Source: Gymnodinialimonas ulvae
GTDB taxonomy: Bacteria > Pseudomonadota > Alphaproteobacteria > Rhodobacterales > Rhodobacteraceae
Direction of reading: 5' to 3'
Assembly: GCF_037543845.1 (NCBI RefSeq)
Contig: NZ_JBBIFX010000002.1
Coordinates: 682,001 to 746,000 of the forward strand
DNA length: 64,000 nucleotides
Every line of letters begins with the position of its first letter. Within the stretch, counting starts at the first letter, position 1. Made by a program: the position numbers and the translations under genes. The notes under the pieces were generated by a model. It did no database searches, was not told the DNA's origin, and was given only the letters and a program-made list of their open reading frames with translations. This document shows, piece after piece, positions 8,160-15,986 of the stretch.

Positions 8160-8572
8160 GTGTCGATTGGGTTTGCAAACTCAGTTCAGATGGTGGGTGC
8201 TAAACGTGCAGCTCCATTGCGTCATGGGGTCTTGGCGGATCCAGACCTAAAGCAAACACTTGATCTCATTCACCGCATCGAACAGGACATATTCCAGAAT
8301 GCAGCTTTGCCGCCCTCTGAGCGCGGAAAGTTCACGCAAAGCGGTTCTAGGGAAGTCATTAAGTTGGAGGCCGCATGTGTTGAGCCAAAACGTGCGACGG
8401 CACACCTTGTCGACGTAAGTCTGAAGAGGGGCGGAACCGGTGCCAAAATCACCGAAGGATCTCTTCCGGCCCGAAGACAGATCAGGGGCGAGCGCGCATC
8501 GAGGAAGCGCAAAGGCGAAGGTGGGATGAGCATTCCACGAATAAAAAGCTGCGTGACCCAACAGAAAATTGA
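8160..8572 (+). pseudogene. Frameshifted relative of the HGGxSTG protein
   Basis: The first frame gives RHGVLADPDLKQTLDLIH, nearly the same as RHGVLADADLHRTLDMIH in the gene at 4851-5441. Near 8407 the homology shifts frame. From 8408 to the TGA at 8570-8572 the second frame reads CRRKSEEGRNRCQNHRR, then SSGPKTDQGRARIEEAQRR and RW. This matches CQRK-RKRCRNHGGMSTGPKTEEGLARIAEGQRRRW. The HGG core has become HRR. The N-terminal HTH is missing. The copy therefore looks like a decayed 3' half of a related gene, left downstream of the nitrilase-fold cargo gene. Confidence 0.78.
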
Positions 8573-8581
8573 AACGCAGCC

Positions 8582-9979
8582 CTATTGATTGATGCAAAAA
8601 GAAGTCTCTCCATTGAGTGGTTGCACGCAGGATATACCCATAGCTGAAGAAATCAGCGTTTCCGCAGGTTCACCATTCAGCAAGACGTTGCCGAGGCTAC
8701 CATCATGTCTATCCGCCCAAACGCTTACGATTACTGACGCGCCGGATTCCGTCAAAAAGGTATGCTCCAGCAAGTGGGTCTCACGGTCTATTCTGATTGC
8801 AGCGAGTTGAATGCAATCCTCCGGAGCGTCTTGCAATATGCAAGTGGTTCTTCGTGCGGCATCGAAGGATCGGCCTGAATCGTAGGCCAGCAGGGCAATA
8901 TCTGTCGCGGGGTGATGAAAGATGATCTCCGGCCAAGCCCTCAATGCGCCTTCGCAATCGCCGATTTGGGTGTAGCTTCTCTCATCATAGCCGCATAGCG
9001 ATACGCTGCGATGGTCTTCGTAGACGTTAACCGTGGAGCGCACTGCGCAACCTGACCCATAGTAGCCGCTACGCTGAGTGCGAACCCGGTATGCTGGCTC
9101 TCCATTTATCACGTCTGTCTCGCTTTCCAGCGTTGTGCTGACGCTGTATTGTGGCAGAGGGGCTAAGGAAAAAATCTCCTCAGACATAACTCCACCAGAA
9201 TAATACATGCTGGGCCGAATGGTCAGAGCTCCAATGGCGTTTTCACATGCAGCATTGTAGTTGAACGCGTCGGGTGTACGAACGGGTGTAACGCCTTCTA
9301 GACGGATATTGAACGATACAACTTCTTCGACCGTGTCGATAAATTCCATGTCATTTGGCGGTGTTTCCAGCATAAGTTGCAAGAGGTCGGGATGCAGCAT
9401 GCGGCCCGGGCCGCTTGGGCTTCGGAGGTTAGCCAGTTCCAAGATTTCAAAAACGCTTTCCACTCCAAAATTGAACATTTCATTCATCTCTCCAGATGTG
9501 AAAAGTTCAGCGTCGTCCATCGTGGAGTATAGTCGATGAAATCCCAATAAACCTCCCACATGAAGGGTGCGTTCGGGCCTTGCTATCTCGTCGCCCCTAA
9601 TCGTTCCCATCATGAACATAACACCACAAATGGAGAGGCATATTTCGCCAGATGCAACGTAGGTCGAAACGCCTTCTTCGTAGAAAAAACGGGCAATGCG
9701 AACGCCTTCATAGACGCTGCCCCCCTCGCTATCGAGGCAGACGCGAGTTCCTTCGGTCCACCCCATCTGGTTGCGGATTATGACTTCATCCCGCATCTCC
9801 ACTAGCTGTGCATAGTCACCTTGAGAAATCGGGCCGGTCATCGAGAAGTTGCACGGTCCGCTACTGTGCAACTCGATTTCAGCGGCGCTAATATCCAGCG
9901 GAGTAAGAGCCACTAGTAAACTGCACAGCGATAGGAATTGCAGCGTAATTTTTGCAAGGCGGTACGTTAGTTTCCTCAT
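8582..9979 (-). CDS. Exported ClpP/crotonase-fold (COG3904-like) protein
   Basis: 465 residues. A signal peptide is clear: basic MRKLTYRLAK, hydrophobic LQFLSLCSLLVALTPL, then SAAE. Mature residues 78-150 resemble periplasmic ClpP-fold proteins. VCLDSEGGSVYEGVRIARFF is the substrate-strand motif (LxSxGG). GEICLSICGVMFMMGT carries a likely nucleophile Ser117 between Cys114 and Cys118, and LLGFHR carries a candidate His147. The following 300 residues are beta-rich with many cysteines and not recognised. It would be a periplasmic serine peptidase-like protein. It runs opposite to the element's replication genes and is on the same strand as the nuclease next to it, with 69 bases between. Confidence 0.7.
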   Translation of the reverse strand: MRKLTYRLAKITLQFLSLCSLLVALTPLDISAAEIELHSSGPCNFSMTGPISQGDYAQLVEMRDEVIIRNQMGWTEGTRVCLDSEGGSVYEGVRIARFFYEEGVSTYVASGEICLSICGVMFMMGTIRGDEIARPERTLHVGGLLGFHRLYSTMDDAELFTSGEMNEMFNFGVESVFEILELANLRSPSGPGRMLHPDLLQLMLETPPNDMEFIDTVEEVVSFNIRLEGVTPVRTPDAFNYNAACENAIGALTIRPSMYYSGGVMSEEIFSLAPLPQYSVSTTLESETDVINGEPAYRVRTQRSGYYGSGCAVRSTVNVYEDHRSVSLCGYDERSYTQIGDCEGALRAWPEIIFHHPATDIALLAYDSGRSFDAARRTTCILQDAPEDCIQLAAIRIDRETHLLEHTFLTESGASVIVSVWADRHDGSLGNVLLNGEPAETLISSAMGISCVQPLNGETSFCINQ

Positions 9980-10048
9980 TCTAGGAGCATCCCCAATTCT
10001 AAAATTGTCTGTGATGCCTCGCCATTTTCCTGAGGCGTTTTCGTAGAC

Positions 10049-10465
10049 CTATTGGCACCAGAACTCAGGCCCATCTGGCCAGTAGCGCGCCAATCCTTCC
10101 CGAACCAGAATATCGCCTACGTCTTCGCCGTCGATGAAGATGTTCGCCAGCACCCTTCCGTAACGGTCGGCTTCGCCAAGTGGCTGCAATACCCACTCGT
10201 TTTGGTTAAGAAGGTCAAGGAAACGACGCGTAGCGGCGCGCGCCAAGTCGATTTCTTCAAAGCCGCCACAGACATTGGTGTGTTCCTCAGGTGTATCGTA
10301 ACCTTCTATACGGTAATTCACCCCATCCAGCCAAAGCGTGTCTCCATCAACGACACACGTATACCGATCACTTCTCGGACACATCTCGATTGCAGAAGCT
10401 GAGCTTGCGGGGGCTGTCACAAGAGCGAGACAGAGGAGCACTCCAAAGGAAAGTGGGTTAGGCAT
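10049..10465 (-). CDS. Thermonuclease (SNase-like) family protein, exported
   Basis: 138 residues with an N-terminal signal (LSFGVLLCLALVTAPASSASA). The SNase-like core shows TCVVDGDTLWLDGVNYRIEGYDTPE, split here as VDGDTLW, YRIEGYDTPE and later DRYGRVLANIF. These hold equivalents of the catalytic Arg (YRIEG), Glu (TPE) and second Arg (DRYGR) of staphylococcal nuclease, plus the calcium-binding Asp. It would be a small periplasmic or secreted DNA/RNA endonuclease. Its four cysteines could form disulfides outside the cytoplasm. It is the last gene before the tRNA-Met end of the island. Confidence 0.85.
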   Translation of the reverse strand: MPNPLSFGVLLCLALVTAPASSASAIEMCPRSDRYTCVVDGDTLWLDGVNYRIEGYDTPEEHTNVCGGFEEIDLARAATRRFLDLLNQNEWVLQPLGEADRYGRVLANIFIDGEDVGDILVREGLARYWPDGPEFWCQ

Positions 10466-10647
10466 GACATTTCCTTAGTATGCGACTGAGAGCCGAGTCT
10501 CGAACAAGGCTTGCTTTTGAAGTCTATCCATTCGAACGGGACGCGCCAAGATGGGCTGAAATCAATCCTGATGGTGGGGCAAATGGTGGGACAGGTGAGT
10601 AGGGCTTCACCTAAATATCTGATATACATGTATTTTCAGAATTGTAT

Positions 10648-10724
10648 TGGTAGCGGAGGAGGGACTTGAACCCCCGACACGCGGATTATGATTCCGCTGC
10701 TCTAACCAACTGAGCTACTCCGCC
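10648..10724 (-). tRNA. tRNA-Met (CAT anticodon)
   Basis: The reverse complement folds into a complete 77-base cloverleaf with an encoded CCA (10648-10650). D stem GCTC/GAGC, anticodon stem GCGGA/TCCGC with loop ATCATAA, T stem GGGGG/CCCTC, and acceptor GGCGGAG/CTCCGCT. The acceptor ends in a G1-U72 wobble. The CAT anticodon fits elongator Met; an Ile tRNA modified to lysidine cannot be fully excluded. The 3' end faces the AT-rich element, as expected for an integration site. Confidence 0.93.
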
Positions 10725-10801
10725 ACGATGGCGCGGTGGGTATGCGAGCGCGCGCGGTGCGTCAATACGAAAATCGCAACGCCCCGCCCGCGCTTGGCCC
10801 C

Positions 10802-11497
10802 TCACAAATAGGCAAGCCGCGCGTCTTCGACAGCCACGCGCAGGATCTGGCGTCCGATCACCCGGTCAGTGGCATCATAGGCGGCCAGCCGCACCACCAG
10901 AAGCGCGGTATGGCGATCCACCGACAGCGCGACCGATTGCGCCATGTCGGTGACCTCGGCGCGGGCATCGGCACGCAGGCGCACCGGCGCCAGCCCATGG
11001 TGGCGCAGCGATGCGGCCAGTTCCGCCGGGGCATCCTCGTCGAGCGCCGGGACCAGCGTCGCGGGCACGGCCAGTGCTTCCAGCGCCGCGCGCGATCCGC
11101 GATGTTTCAACGTCCGCTCCAGCACTGCGACCCGCTCGCAGCCCATGGTTTCGGCTTCCTGCGGTGTCGCGGCGCGTGTCGCGCTGCGCCCGCGGAACGG
11201 GTCCAGAGCTAGCGGCGCACCATCCGCCCCGCACAGCACCGGCGACGGTGCGTCGGCGGCGGCTGTGGGCGACGTGGGGGCCTTGGCGGCGACCAATGTG
11301 CCGCGCCCGGGCTTGCGGTTGAGGTAACCGTTGCCCTCCAGCGTGATCAATGCGCGCCGCATCGTCCCCTGACTGACGCCGAACTCAGCGGCCAATTCGA
11401 ACTCATTGGGAAGGCGGCGCCCGATCTCCCAATCGCCACGTTCGATGCGGGCGACCATCTCGGATTCGGCGGTCTTGTATAAGGGAACGCGGGCCAT
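10802..11497 (-). CDS. GntR-family regulator (HutC/UTRA type)
   Basis: 231 residues. An N-terminal winged HTH (about 5-68) has the GntR signature: GDWEIGRRLPNEFELAAEFGVSQ followed by TMRRALITLEGNGYLNRKPGRG. The C-terminal UTRA ligand domain is at about 85-230 (RVAVLERTLKHRG to VIGRQILRVAVED). The family senses small metabolites. It lies alone and divergent from the membrane-protein gene at 11690. The palindrome ATAACAGTTAT at 11520-11530, just upstream of its start, may be its operator. Confidence 0.88.
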   Translation of the reverse strand: MARVPLYKTAESEMVARIERGDWEIGRRLPNEFELAAEFGVSQGTMRRALITLEGNGYLNRKPGRGTLVAAKAPTSPTAAADAPSPVLCGADGAPLALDPFRGRSATRAATPQEAETMGCERVAVLERTLKHRGSRAALEALAVPATLVPALDEDAPAELAASLRHHGLAPVRLRADARAEVTDMAQSVALSVDRHTALLVVRLAAYDATDRVIGRQILRVAVEDARLAYL

Positions 11498-11519
11498 ATC
11501 TGGACCTTTCTATTCTACC

Positions 11520-11530
11520 ATAACAGTTAT
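11520..11530. promoter_or_regulatory. Short palindrome, possible GntR operator
   Basis: ATAAC-A-GTTAT is a perfect 11-base palindrome, 23 bases upstream of the GntR-family start, in the region shared with the divergent gene at 11690. GntR regulators often bind such short inverted repeats in their own promoter. The location and symmetry are the only evidence. Confidence 0.3.
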
Positions 11531-11689
11531 GCCGCATCGCAGCATTTTACACAACGGGCGTCTCGTCGCGGCTGCTATGCGCGCCTTGCAACGCCCTCGT
11601 CCCGCGAACTGTGTGCGCGCCTGCCCCTGCCGCAATTGCGCCCGATCCACGCCAAAGAACCGCGCGACCCCGGTGCTAGACCGCCGCGC

Positions 11690-12265
11690 ATGATGCACTC
11701 GTACCCCTCCGACATCCGTCTGGGTCCGCCGAAAAACGGCACGGTCTGGCCCTATGTGGTGCTGCCGGTGATCGGTTTCGGGATGATGATCTATCTGACC
11801 ATCGACCTTTACCTGCTGCTGTCGCGCTCGGGCTCGGTTCACCCGAACGATTGGTGGGTTGTGGCGGGCATGTTGGGGATCACGGGGCTCTTCGCGCTGA
11901 TGGCGATCGCGCTCTGGTACGCGCCGTGGAGCCGCGCCAGCCTGCATTTGACGGACCGGGGTTTCACCCTCGAGATCAGGGGTTTGCATGCGCGCAGACC
12001 GACGCGCGCGCAATGGTCGGACCTCATGCAGGTGACCATGGTCAGCCTGTCGCGCGGGGCGTCTTACTACCGGTTGGACATCGCCGGGCACCGCAGCGTC
12101 ACGTTTCCGATCCTGGCCCTCGCCGCCGACCCGCCCGAGGTGTTGGCGGCGCTTGATGCCGCCGCCCGGCGCGCGGGTTATCACCTCTCGGGCCAGCCGC
12201 TCAGCGGTCCGGTGATCGGCCGCCGACGCTGGCAGGTTCTGCCGCTTGGCGGGCCCGGGGCCTAG
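11690..12265 (+). CDS. Hypothetical two-helix membrane protein
   Basis: 191 residues from the ATG at 11690 (MMHSYPSDIRL); an in-frame ATG at 11636 would add 18 unconserved-looking basic residues. Two membrane segments are visible, WPYVVLPVIGFGMMIYLTIDLYLLL and WWVVAGMLGITGLFALMAIALWY, the former just after the start region. A soluble beta-rich domain follows (SLHLTDRGFTLEIRGL to YYRLDIAGHRSVTFPIL), like the PH-like or DUF-type domains after two helices in small bacterial membrane proteins. No enzyme motif is seen. It is divergent from the GntR gene and convergent with the next. Confidence 0.68.
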   Translation: MMHSYPSDIRLGPPKNGTVWPYVVLPVIGFGMMIYLTIDLYLLLSRSGSVHPNDWWVVAGMLGITGLFALMAIALWYAPWSRASLHLTDRGFTLEIRGLHARRPTRAQWSDLMQVTMVSLSRGASYYRLDIAGHRSVTFPILALAADPPEVLAALDAAARRAGYHLSGQPLSGPVIGRRRWQVLPLGGPGA

Positions 12266-12271
12266 CGCCGC

Positions 12272-13264
12272 TTAGCCAAGGGCCGCCGCCTGCGCAATCA
12301 CATCGACATCCATCTGTCGCAGCAGGTCGATGTAATCCAGAAGCACCCAGTTTTCCGCGATCAACCCGGCCTCGCAGCGGTAGAAATCCATCACCCGCAA
12401 AGTCAGCGCGCGGTCGGTCGCAGGCACGCCCAGATACGTCGCCCGGTGCGTCATCGTCATCGACGGCCAACCCGACACGGCCGCGTAATCCCCGTCACCG
12501 ATGCGGCAATAATGGTTGCCGCCCTTGCGATCCGGGAACGCCTCCAGAAACTGCGCGCGGTGGTGATCGACGAAGCCGGGCCATGTCACCGTCGACCCGA
12601 TCCCGCCCGGCCCGTACCATGCGAAATCCGGGGCCCATGTGCCGCCCGCGCCCACCTGACCCTCCGATCCGAACGTGTCGGGGTTGTAGACATGCAGCGC
12701 GCCCAACATCGCCTCCACCACGTCAAGTGACGCGGGGCCTTCCGTGCGATCTGCTGGGCAGAGCCCGTCTTGCGTGGCGGGCGCGGGGAAGGTGATCGGC
12801 GCGCCGTAATGTGCCTCGGTCAGCGGCCAGCGCCCACATTGATGCAGCAGGTCCAGAAGGTCGATGATGATCCGCGCCTCTGTGACGCGACCGTTCTCGA
12901 CACGCCAGAATTCCCCGATCCGCAGGTAGGCCAGCTTGCCCGAGGGCGCGATGCCCCACAGCGGTGCGGTGAACAGGCCGGTCACATGGGTGACGCACGC
13001 CACCCAATCGCCACCGTAATCGCGGCGATTCTGGCCGCCGATCACCATAAGATCCCGCCTGCGCGGCGCGCTGAACGCGGCTCGGATCGGCGTGATAAGC
13101 CCATCGGCGATGGCATCACGCCCGCGCAGCAGGCCAACGGGGTCCGACACATGAACCTCGGCGTCGGGTGCGAAAAGCGCGGCGGTAAGCGGCGCAACCT
13201 CTTTATTTGTCGCGGTAAAGAGCGCGGCCAATCCGCTGCGCAGCAGGTTGCGGGGGTCGATCAT
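12272..13264 (-). CDS. NTF2/SnoaL-like protein with two repeats
   Basis: 330 residues from the ATG at 13264 (MIDPRNLL), chosen because GAGGTG sits 6 bases upstream; a longer frame starts at 13321. Two copies of a cone-shaped NTF2/SnoaL domain are seen: about 10-150 (RGRDAIADG, IGEFWRVENGRVTEARIIIDLLDLL) and 180-325 (WPGFVDHHRAQFLEAFPD, MDFYRCEAGLIAENWVLLDYIDLL). Each ends in the same helix-strand signature, so an internal duplication is likely. Homologous proteins are annotated as ester cyclases or polyketide-cyclase-like, usually without proven reaction. It is divergent from the ABC importer operon, so a role in processing the imported substrate is possible. Confidence 0.8.
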   Translation of the reverse strand: MIDPRNLLRSGLAALFTATNKEVAPLTAALFAPDAEVHVSDPVGLLRGRDAIADGLITPIRAAFSAPRRRDLMVIGGQNRRDYGGDWVACVTHVTGLFTAPLWGIAPSGKLAYLRIGEFWRVENGRVTEARIIIDLLDLLHQCGRWPLTEAHYGAPITFPAPATQDGLCPADRTEGPASLDVVEAMLGALHVYNPDTFGSEGQVGAGGTWAPDFAWYGPGGIGSTVTWPGFVDHHRAQFLEAFPDRKGGNHYCRIGDGDYAAVSGWPSMTMTHRATYLGVPATDRALTLRVMDFYRCEAGLIAENWVLLDYIDLLRQMDVDVIAQAAALG

Positions 13265-13453
13265 GGCGCACCTCGTGTGAAATCTTCGCCCGTTTCTGTG
13301 CCAGAGCGCGCAACTTGGCAAAAGGCAAATATTGCAAACCTATGCAAATTGGGCACATTGGGTCGTAATCGGGCCTTTTCGGAGGTCTGGATTGTGAAAA
13401 GATGAACGGGTCACCGGAATACCGGGACCAAGGACATAACAGGGAGATACCAA

Positions 13454-14686
13454 ATGTTCGTCAAACGCCTTGCCCTCGCAGGCGCGGTCAGCGTCGCGGC
13501 CACCGCCGCCTACGCCGACGGTCACGCCACCTGCGATTTTGAGAACACCACTGAAATCACCATGCTTTCGGCTGCGTTCGAAGCCTGGGTCGCCGCCACC
13601 GACGGCATGGCCGCCTGCGGGAACTTCTCGCCCGAGCTGGACCAGGAATTCCGCACCAAGCAGCCCGAAGGCTTCGCCGCCAACCCGTCGCTCTATCAGA
13701 TCGGCGGCGTCTCGAACGGTACCATCACACCGCTTCTGAACCAGGGCACGATCCGTCCGCTGGATGACCTGATCGCCGAATACGGCGGCCAGCTGACACC
13801 GAACCAGCTGATCCAGGTCGATGGGCAGACCATGGCCGTCGCGATGATGGTCAACGTGCAGCACCTGATGTACCGCTCCGACATCCTGTCCGATCTGGGC
13901 ATCGAGACCCCCACCACCTGGGACGAGGTCCTGACCGCCGCCGAAACCATCCGCGAAGCCGATGTCGTCGATTACCCGCTTGGCGCCACGATGATGGCCG
14001 GCTGGAACATCGCGCAGGAATTCGTCAACATGTACGGCGGCTTTGGTGGCACGCTCGTCAATGACGACAACACCCCCGGCGTCAATTCCGAGGAAGGTCT
14101 TGCCGCCCTCGACATGATGATGCGCCTGACCGAATACATGGACCCCGAATTCCTCGTCTCCGACAGCACCTACGTGCAGCAGCAGTTCCAGCAGGGCTCG
14201 ATCGCGATGTCGAACCTCTGGGCCAGCCGCGCGGGCGCGATGAACGATGAAGCCGAAAGCCAGGTCGTGGGCCTCGTCGCCACCTCTGCGGCACCGACGG
14301 CGATGGATGGTGGCGCACCGGCCACGACCCTGTGGTGGGACGGCATCGTCATCGCCGCCAACATCTCGGACGAGGAAGCCGAAATGGCGTTCCGCACCGC
14401 GATGGCCGGTATCGACAGCGAAACCGTTGCCGCCGCCCCCGACGCGGCCATCTGGCTGATCGAAGGCTACGAGCCCAACGACATGTCCGCAGGCGCCATT
14501 GCTTCGGCCACCGCCACCCCCGCGCCCCCGGCCTATCCCTCGACCACGCAGATGGGCCTGATGCACACGGCCCTGGGCAACGAATTGCCCGCGTTCTTCA
14601 CCGGCGACGTTTCCGCCGAAGAAGCGCTTGCCGCGGTTGAGGCCTCCTACACGGTCGCCGCGCAGGAAGCGGGCTTGCTGGAGTAA
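13454..14686 (+). CDS. ABC transporter extracellular solute-binding protein (family 1)
   Basis: 410 residues with a signal peptide (MFVKRLALAGAVSVAATAAYA). The fold is that of type-1 periplasmic sugar-binding proteins: TEITMLSAAFEAW at the N-terminus, YQIGGVSNGTITPLLNQGTIRPLDDL, MYRSDILSDLGIETPTTWDEVL, and GSIAMSNLWAS. The TTWDEV hinge motif is typical. The early Asp/Gly-rich ligand loop differs from maltose binders, so the sugar or polyol cannot be named. GGGAGA precedes the start. It leads the operon with two permeases; a strong hairpin between it and the first permease should keep its message level higher. Confidence 0.9.
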   Translation: MFVKRLALAGAVSVAATAAYADGHATCDFENTTEITMLSAAFEAWVAATDGMAACGNFSPELDQEFRTKQPEGFAANPSLYQIGGVSNGTITPLLNQGTIRPLDDLIAEYGGQLTPNQLIQVDGQTMAVAMMVNVQHLMYRSDILSDLGIETPTTWDEVLTAAETIREADVVDYPLGATMMAGWNIAQEFVNMYGGFGGTLVNDDNTPGVNSEEGLAALDMMMRLTEYMDPEFLVSDSTYVQQQFQQGSIAMSNLWASRAGAMNDEAESQVVGLVATSAAPTAMDGGAPATTLWWDGIVIAANISDEEAEMAFRTAMAGIDSETVAAAPDAAIWLIEGYEPNDMSAGAIASATATPAPPAYPSTTQMGLMHTALGNELPAFFTGDVSAEEALAAVEASYTVAAQEAGLLE

Positions 14687-14703
14687 GCGATACGAAAACC
14701 ACC

Positions 14704-14729
14704 GGTCAGGGCGGCACAACGCCCTGACC
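14704..14729 (+). terminator. Intercistronic hairpin after the binding-protein gene
   Basis: GGTCAGGGCG (14704-14713) pairs perfectly with CGCCCTGACC (14720-14729) over a 6-base loop. No U-run follows, so it is more likely a 3'-protecting or attenuating stem than a full terminator. Such stems after binding-protein genes commonly raise their expression relative to the permeases. Confidence 0.6.
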
Positions 14730-14757
14730 AACACCACCGACCGGGGGCCAGACCATC

Positions 14758-15786
14758 ATGAAATTCAAGACCTTCATCTGGTTCGTCGGACCCTCCCTGT
14801 TCCTGATGCTGCTGTTCATCGCCCTGCCGCTTTATGCCGTGCTGGTGGGCTCGTTTCAGGTCACGCAGCCGATCATGGAAACGGTCGAGGTCGAAAGCTG
14901 CACCGCGGGTTTCCTCGCGCAGACCTGCACCACCGAGATCCGCACCGTTCCCGTCCTCGACGAAGACACCGGCGAGATGCTGACCACCACCGAATGGGTC
15001 GGCTGGCTCTCCTACGAACGCGTGCTGGAGCCGCAACGCGCCTGGGACGCGATCACCTCGCTCAACTACGGCGCGTTGATGCAAATCGACTTCTGGGCCG
15101 CGCTGCGTTTCACATTGATGTTCACCTTCATCACCCTGCCACTGGTGATCGGCGTGGGCCTTGCCATCGCTTTGGCCGTCAACAACGCCGCGAAATCGAT
15201 CCGCGGCCCGATCATCTTCGTCTCGCTCCTGCCGTTCATCATCACGCCGGTCATCGGCTCGCTCTCGATCTATTGGCTGTTTGTCGGCGACGGCATCCTG
15301 ACCCGCGGGATCGAGGCCTGGCTCGACCGCGACATCGCCATGTTCGCGCAGGCCTGGACCATCGAATTGCTCATGCTCTTCTACCGCGTCTGGCACGTGG
15401 CGCCTTTCGCCTTCGTGATCTTCTACGCGGGCCTTCAGACCGTGAACCAGGACACGCTGGAATCGGCCATCATCGACGGCGCGACCCGCTGGGATCGCCT
15501 GAAATACGTCGTGATCCCGCACCTCATGCCGCTGATCGTCTTCATCGCTTTGATCCACCTGATGGACAGCTACCGCGTCTTTGACGAAATCGTCGGCTTC
15601 CGCGCGCAGGCCCATGTGATCTCGCTGCAATATCTGACCTTCGACTTCCTGCAGCCCGACGATGCCGGCAACCGCGCCTTCTCGCGGGCCTCGGCCTCGT
15701 CGATGCTGACGATGGTGGGGATCGTGATCCTGCTGATCCCGCTCCTGCGCCGCACCTGGCGCGACCACAAGGGAGGGTCGCATTGA
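14758..15786 (+). CDS. ABC transporter permease (MalF/UgpA type)
   Basis: 342 residues. The first membrane helix (FIWFVGPSLFLMLLFIALPLYAVL) is followed by a periplasmic loop of about 60 residues, CTAGFLAQTC to GEMLTTTEW. Five further helices follow. The EAA loop is seen as ESAIIDGATRWDRLKYVVIPHLMPLI (about 235-260), which contacts the ATPase. It is typical of permease 1 in carbohydrate importers. A 66-codon frame links its stop to the start of permease 2. Confidence 0.9.
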   Translation: MKFKTFIWFVGPSLFLMLLFIALPLYAVLVGSFQVTQPIMETVEVESCTAGFLAQTCTTEIRTVPVLDEDTGEMLTTTEWVGWLSYERVLEPQRAWDAITSLNYGALMQIDFWAALRFTLMFTFITLPLVIGVGLAIALAVNNAAKSIRGPIIFVSLLPFIITPVIGSLSIYWLFVGDGILTRGIEAWLDRDIAMFAQAWTIELLMLFYRVWHVAPFAFVIFYAGLQTVNQDTLESAIIDGATRWDRLKYVVIPHLMPLIVFIALIHLMDSYRVFDEIVGFRAQAHVISLQYLTFDFLQPDDAGNRAFSRASASSMLTMVGIVILLIPLLRRTWRDHKGGSH

Positions 15787-15986
15787 TGGGTTTGGCCCTG
15801 TTTTCAAAAGGCAATAGCGCCCTTGCCATTGAGCGCCCCCGGTTGCCGTTGATCCGCCCGTTGGCCCCGCCACCGGGTAGCGCCCGATCCTCCCGCCGGG
15901 AGAGCGCTTCACGCCCCTCCAAGGGTCGCGCGCTGCCCTCTGCAACTGCAATGCCGGTCAAAATGATAGCGAGGACCCAGCCATGA
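15786..15986 (+). other. 66-codon frame bridging the two permease genes
   Basis: An ATG at 15786 overlaps the permease stop (TGATG). The frame stays open to a TGA at 15984-15986 that overlaps the next permease start (ATGA). The predicted peptide is Pro, Ser and Arg rich (RPLAPPPGSARSSRRESAS), without features of a real protein. The DNA contains inverted repeats (CCTCCCGCCGGGAGAG) and looks like a dispersed palindromic repeat inserted between the cistrons. The open frame may simply keep ribosomes coupled through the insertion. Confidence 0.45.

Noticed and set aside
10648..10724. tRNA-Ile with lysidine-modified CAT
   Set aside because: Possible by anticodon, but stem sequences fit elongator tRNA-Met better; not decisive without comparison.
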